The translations under genes and the position numbers were made by a program. Of a stretch of DNA of 47,144 nt, positions 43,668 through 47,144 are shown piece by piece. This stretch comes from Minwuia thermotolerans (GTDB lineage: Bacteria > Pseudomonadota > Alphaproteobacteria > Minwuiales > Minwuiaceae): assembly GCA_021604565.1 (NCBI GenBank), contig BQJF01000027.1, forward strand, positions 1 through 47,144. Reading direction: 5' to 3'. Under the pieces are notes generated by a model, which was not told the DNA's origin, made no database searches, and saw only the letters and a list, made by a program, of their open reading frames with translations. Position 1 is the stretch's first letter, and each line of letters opens with the position of its first letter.

Positions 43668-45458
43668 TCAGCAACCGGAGGCGAGGTGGCCGCGCCATCC
43701 AGCCTCCGCATCGAGTTCCCGGGCTCCGGCCAGCCCATGGGACTCGCAGAGAAATCCTGTAACCGTCTCGCCGTCCGAGAGCGTGAGCGTGCCGAGGCCG
43801 AGCGGGGAGGGAATGCCAGCCAGGAAGCTGCCGACTTCCGTCATCGGCAAGGCCCACACCTCGACAGGCACGGAGCCACCGCCCGCCGGGTCGCACACCA
43901 GTCCGGGCCGTTCGGGCGGGCCACCGTTCAGCGCGTAGAGGCGGTAGTCCCCGGCGGTCATGGCGGCACGCAGGAACCGCCCGCCCCGGGACGTGAGCTG
44001 ACCATTCAGCGGCAGTCCGGCCATGTGGGCGCCGCAGACCGCGATGGCCATCTCGTCCGGGCCGGGTCGCGGGGCATGAACGGCGGGTGCCGGGCGGTCA
44101 TGCAGTGTTGCGCCCATCTTGCCTGACCGTTCCAGTGCGAGAGCCACGGACGCCAGCCAGCCATCGCGCCCGGCCGCCGCCAGCAGGGTGACGCTGCCGG
44201 GACGACCGTCTGTTCGCGGTGCAGTCGGAACGGCAATGCCGCAGAGGTCCATCAGGTTGACGAAATTGGTGTAGGTACCAAGACGGGCGTTCGGACCGAT
44301 GGGATCTTCTGTCAGGTCCGCCACGGAATAGAAGGTCGGGATGGTGGGAACACACAGCAGATCAACGCTCGCCACCAGCGGATCAGCAATGGCCCGCAGT
44401 TCCTTCAGGCGATAGATGCCGCGGAAGGCGTCAGTTGCCGATTGGGTTTCCGCCACCCGGATGATCTGGCGCGTCACGGGATGGACGGCTTCCGGGTTGG
44501 TGGCCAGCAGATCCTCGATCACCGCATGCCGTTCCGCGACCCATGCCCCCTCGTAGAGCAATCGGGCAATGTCATGGAACGGCATGAAGTCGAGCGGGAT
44601 CAGCTCTGCCCCGGCATTCTCCAGACGATGCAGGTCCGACGTGTAGGAAGCCTGCTGCAGGGCGTCACCGAAGAATTCAATGGTGGCCGCATCCGGCACA
44701 CCGACACGAAAGGTATCCGGCAGGGCAGTCAGGGGTGTGACGCTGATACTGCGGGAGTAGGCGTCGCGCGCGTCTTGGGCTGTGACCGCTTCCAGGACAG
44801 CGTGTGCATCCTCGACCGTCAGGGCGAAGATGGAGATCGTGTCGAGAGTCCGGCAGGCTGGCACCAGGCCGCTGGCGGATATCGCGCCCAGTGTCGGCTT
44901 CAGCCCGACAATGTTGTTGAGCGCGGCTGGCACACGTCCCGATCCCGCCGTGTCGGTGCCGAGGGAAAAGCTGACCATGCCGTGTGCCACCGCGACGGCC
45001 GAGCCGCTGGATGATCCGCCGGGCACGATCGCCGGATCGACGGCATTCAGGGGTACGGGGTAGGGGGAGCGGACACCAACCAGTCCCGTCGCGAACTGGT
45101 CCAGGTTGGTCTTGCCGATGGCCAATGCCCCGGCAGCCTTCAGCAGTTCCACGGCGGCGGCGTCTTCGTCTGCGACGTAGGCAAATGCGGGGCATGCGGC
45201 AGTGGTCGGATGACCGGCGACGTCGATGTTGTCCTTGATGACAAAGGGAACACCCCAGAGCGGCAGCGACGGGTCCAGGCTTTCCAGAGCCTCCGCCGCG
45301 GCCAGAACCTCTGCCTTGTCGAACAGGTCCAGGAAGATGCCGGGATCATCGACCTCGGCAATGCGCCGATAGACTTCCTCGACAACCGCCGCAGGGCTGG
45401 CGCCATCGGCGTAGGCCGATCGGAGAGACGGCAGCGTGAAGGGCAGAGTGTCGAGCAT
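43668..45458 (-). CDS. atzF: allophanate hydrolase
   Basis: A 596-residue amidase-signature enzyme that hydrolyses allophanate to ammonia and CO2 (via N-carboxycarbamate). The Ser-Ser-Lys triad is Lys75 (VIKDNID), Ser149 (PGGSSSGSA) and Ser173 (GTDTAGSGR); spacing matches Lys91, Ser165 and Ser189 recalled for Pseudomonas AtzF. The amidase domain fills about 1-440, and the C-terminal domain (about 450-596, including AVCGAHMAGLPLNGQL) is the one that distinguishes allophanate hydrolases from other amidases. There is no biotin or urea carboxylase neighbour, so allophanate must come from biuret. It follows the fused ATPase gene by 29 bases. Confidence 0.94.
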   Translation of the reverse strand: MLDTLPFTLPSLRSAYADGASPAAVVEEVYRRIAEVDDPGIFLDLFDKAEVLAAAEALESLDPSLPLWGVPFVIKDNIDVAGHPTTAACPAFAYVADEDAAAVELLKAAGALAIGKTNLDQFATGLVGVRSPYPVPLNAVDPAIVPGGSSSGSAVAVAHGMVSFSLGTDTAGSGRVPAALNNIVGLKPTLGAISASGLVPACRTLDTISIFALTVEDAHAVLEAVTAQDARDAYSRSISVTPLTALPDTFRVGVPDAATIEFFGDALQQASYTSDLHRLENAGAELIPLDFMPFHDIARLLYEGAWVAERHAVIEDLLATNPEAVHPVTRQIIRVAETQSATDAFRGIYRLKELRAIADPLVASVDLLCVPTIPTFYSVADLTEDPIGPNARLGTYTNFVNLMDLCGIAVPTAPRTDGRPGSVTLLAAAGRDGWLASVALALERSGKMGATLHDRPAPAVHAPRPGPDEMAIAVCGAHMAGLPLNGQLTSRGGRFLRAAMTAGDYRLYALNGGPPERPGLVCDPAGGGSVPVEVWALPMTEVGSFLAGIPSPLGLGTLTLSDGETVTGFLCESHGLAGARELDAEAGWRGHLASGC

Positions 45459-45487
45459 GGGTGTCTCCAGTCAGGCCGCTTCGGCGC

Positions 45488-47113
45488 CTATTGCGCCGCG
45501 TCAGTGATTGCGGGGGGTTGCGGCGCCGCCGCGACGAGGGAGCGGGTGTACTCCGTGGCCGGGTTGCGCATCACCTGCTCCGCCGGGCCCTGTTCGACAA
45601 TCGAACCGCCCTGCATCACGATCACCTGGTCGCACAGCAGACGAACCACGTTCAGGTCATGGCTGACGAACAGGTAGCTGATGCCCAGCCGGGCCTGCAG
45701 GTCGATCAGCAGGTTCAGCACGATGGCCTGGATCGAGACGTCAAGAGCCGCAGTGGGTTCGTCCAGGATCAGCAGGTCCGGGTCCAGCGCGATGGCCCGC
45801 GCGATACCGACACGCGCCTTCTGGCCGCCGGAAAGCTGGTGCGGAAACCGGTCCAGCAGGGGCAGCGGCAGCCCGACCAGATCGGCAAGCTCCGCGATCC
45901 GGTCGTCACTCGCCCCGTCACCCAGCCGTCGCAGCGGTTCGGCGATGGTCTGGCGGGAGGTGTGGCGGGGGTTGAGACTGTCGGTGGCATCCTGGAACAC
46001 CATCTGAATGCGGGCGCGGCGGGGATCGCGGGCAAAGCGGCTGGCCGGTGTTTCGGCAAGGTCTTCGCCCCGGAAGATGATCTGCCCGCTTGTCGGGTCC
46101 AGCAGCCGCACGACCATGGATGACGTGGTGGACTTGCCACAGCCGGATTCGCCGACCAGTCCCAGAGTCTGGCCCTTGTTGATGGTGAAGGAGACATCGC
46201 GGACGGCATGGACGGGGCCGGAGCGCGAGGGGAAGGTCTTGATCAGGTTCCGCACCTCCAGCAACGGTTTGTCCTCCACCTGCCGCTCCGGCAGCGGGGT
46301 TCGGGCCTCCACCGGCAGCAGCTCCCGGATCTGTGCGCCCAGGCGTGGCGTGGCGTCGATCAGGCGTCGGGTGTAGGGATGGTCGGGGGCGGTGAACAGG
46401 CTGAGTGGCGTGCCGCGTTCCACCACTTCGCCGTCGCGCATCACCATGATCCGGTCGCAGTAGCCGGAGGCGAGGCCCAGGTCGTGGGTGATCAGGATGG
46501 CGCTCATTCCCCGGTCGCGGATCAGGTCGGCCACCAGGTCCATCACCGCCTTCTGGGTGGTGATGTCCAGTCCTGTCGTCGGCTCGTCCATGATCAGAAG
46601 CTTCGGGTCACAGGCCAGCGCCAGGGCGATGACGACACGCTGGCACATGCCGCCGGACAGCTCGAACGGATAGGCATCGACCCGCGCGGCGGCGTCACGA
46701 ATGTGCACGGCCTCCAGCGCCTTGATCGCCTCCGCCCGTGCCGTGGTCCGCGTGGCGCGGGCATGGCGACGCAGCACGTCGCCGATCTGGTCGCCGACCC
46801 GGCGGATCGGGTTCAGCGCAGCGCGCGGGTTCTGGAAGATCATCGAGATCTCCCGTCCCCGGATGTTGCCCATCTGGGTCTCGGTAGGATCGCTCAGGTC
46901 GACACCGCCATAGCGCACCGTGCCGTCAGTTACCTGCCCACCGGCTTCCAGCAGGCGCATGATCGAATAGGCAGTTACCGACTTGCCGGAGCCGGATTCG
47001 CCCACGACCCCCAGGATTTCGCCGCTTGCGACTTCCAGGTTGACGCCCTTCAGGGCATCGACCGGGCCACGGCGGGTCTGGAAGCGGACGGCGAGATTTG
47101 TGACGGACAGCAT
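45488..47113 (-). CDS. fused DppD-DppF ATPase of a peptide-type ABC importer
   Basis: A 541-residue protein with two complete ATPase domains. The first (about 1-260) has Walker A GESGSGKS, signature LSGGMCQRV (Cys in place of the usual Arg/Lys) and LLIMDEPTTGLD. The second (about 275-541) has GESGCGKST, LSGGQKAR and LLILDEPTAALD. This is one chain for what are two genes at 17873-19851. It serves a peptide/opine-type importer whose permease genes lie to the right; the tail of one is visible at 47117. The ATG at 47113 follows that gene by three bases. Confidence 0.92.
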   Translation of the reverse strand: MLSVTNLAVRFQTRRGPVDALKGVNLEVASGEILGVVGESGSGKSVTAYSIMRLLEAGGQVTDGTVRYGGVDLSDPTETQMGNIRGREISMIFQNPRAALNPIRRVGDQIGDVLRRHARATRTTARAEAIKALEAVHIRDAAARVDAYPFELSGGMCQRVVIALALACDPKLLIMDEPTTGLDITTQKAVMDLVADLIRDRGMSAILITHDLGLASGYCDRIMVMRDGEVVERGTPLSLFTAPDHPYTRRLIDATPRLGAQIRELLPVEARTPLPERQVEDKPLLEVRNLIKTFPSRSGPVHAVRDVSFTINKGQTLGLVGESGCGKSTTSSMVVRLLDPTSGQIIFRGEDLAETPASRFARDPRRARIQMVFQDATDSLNPRHTSRQTIAEPLRRLGDGASDDRIAELADLVGLPLPLLDRFPHQLSGGQKARVGIARAIALDPDLLILDEPTAALDVSIQAIVLNLLIDLQARLGISYLFVSHDLNVVRLLCDQVIVMQGGSIVEQGPAEQVMRNPATEYTRSLVAAAPQPPAITDAAQ

Positions 47114-47116
47114 GGC

Positions 47117-47144
47117 TCAGGTCCGCTGCCGGGGATCGACGATG
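47117..47144 (-). CDS. C-terminal end of a DppC-type permease (cut by the window edge)
   Basis: The minus strand encodes IVDPRQRT followed by TGA (47117-47119), three bases before the fused ATPase ATG. A C-terminus of D-P-R-Q/R-R is characteristic of DppC-type permeases (compare DTLDPRRRQL at 17876), and such a gene is expected upstream of a DppD-DppF protein. Only eight residues are visible. Confidence 0.6.

Noticed and set aside
43510..43896. Extension of the BMP binding-protein frame upstream of 43509
   Set aside because: It covers the intergenic gap and part of atzF in another frame; the Tat signal peptide begins at 43509 with a good ribosome site.
1..47144. CRISPR arrays, insertion sequences, rRNA genes
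   Set aside because: No regularly spaced repeats, transposase motifs with terminal repeats, or rRNA-like stretches were seen on reading the window.

Overview
The window is GC-rich DNA with densely packed, overlapping operons. It carries a P4-type island in a serine tRNA gene, several ABC and TRAP transporters, class III CoA-transferases and a biuret/allophanate pathway. Together these suggest a metabolically versatile alphaproteobacterium, Rhodospirillales- or Rhizobiales-like; this is inferred from gene content and composition, not from a marker gene.

Region 1 (50-8914) is an integrated island of about 8.8 kb. A tRNA-Ser(GCT) gene at 50-140 is followed by a block of minus-strand genes. A 16-bp copy of the tRNA 3' end recurs at 8899-8914, next to the T-run that probably terminated the intact tRNA transcript. 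The island encodes a P4-type tyrosine integrase, an unrecognised protein overlapping it, an AlpA-like regulator, an HTH protein with a Cys-rich tail, a second tyrosine recombinase, and a complete Type III restriction-modification pair (mod and res). Repeats of a 10-13 bp motif near both ends look like integrase arm sites.

Region 2 (9094-28726) looks like a system for uptake and CoA-linked metabolism of an organic acid. A minus-strand pair encodes a single-chain biotin carboxylase-BCCP-carboxyltransferase and a second, free carboxyltransferase. Divergent from it runs a plus-strand series of 12 genes: a family 5 solute-binding protein, two permeases, two ATPases, two class III CoA-transferases, a GldA/GldF/GldG-like ABC module with a short DUF4340 protein, a membrane-anchored parvulin-like protein, and an acyl-CoA ligase. 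Most junctions from the second permease to the parvulin-like protein overlap by a few bases. The substrate is unknown, and the combination is the least explained system in the window.

Region 3 (28816-36067) holds a convergent hairpin, a TRAP transporter (dctP, dctM, dctQ order on the minus strand), a small unknown protein, a GST-like protein, a zinc-independent quinone-reductase-like enzyme, a DUF2189 membrane protein, and an AT-richer lipoprotein gene that looks acquired.

Region 4 (36107-47144, all minus strand) is a nitrogen-scavenging operon that continues past the right edge. Transcription order is: end of a DppC-like permease, fused DppD-DppF ATPase, allophanate hydrolase AtzF, a BMP-family binding protein, two permeases, nitrilase-type formamidase, biuret hydrolase BiuH, the BMP-type dual ATPase, a BiuH paralogue that could be a triuret hydrolase, and a cupin. 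The probable flow is triuret to biuret to allophanate to ammonia plus CO2, with two ABC importers and a formamidase as an additional ammonia-releasing amidase.
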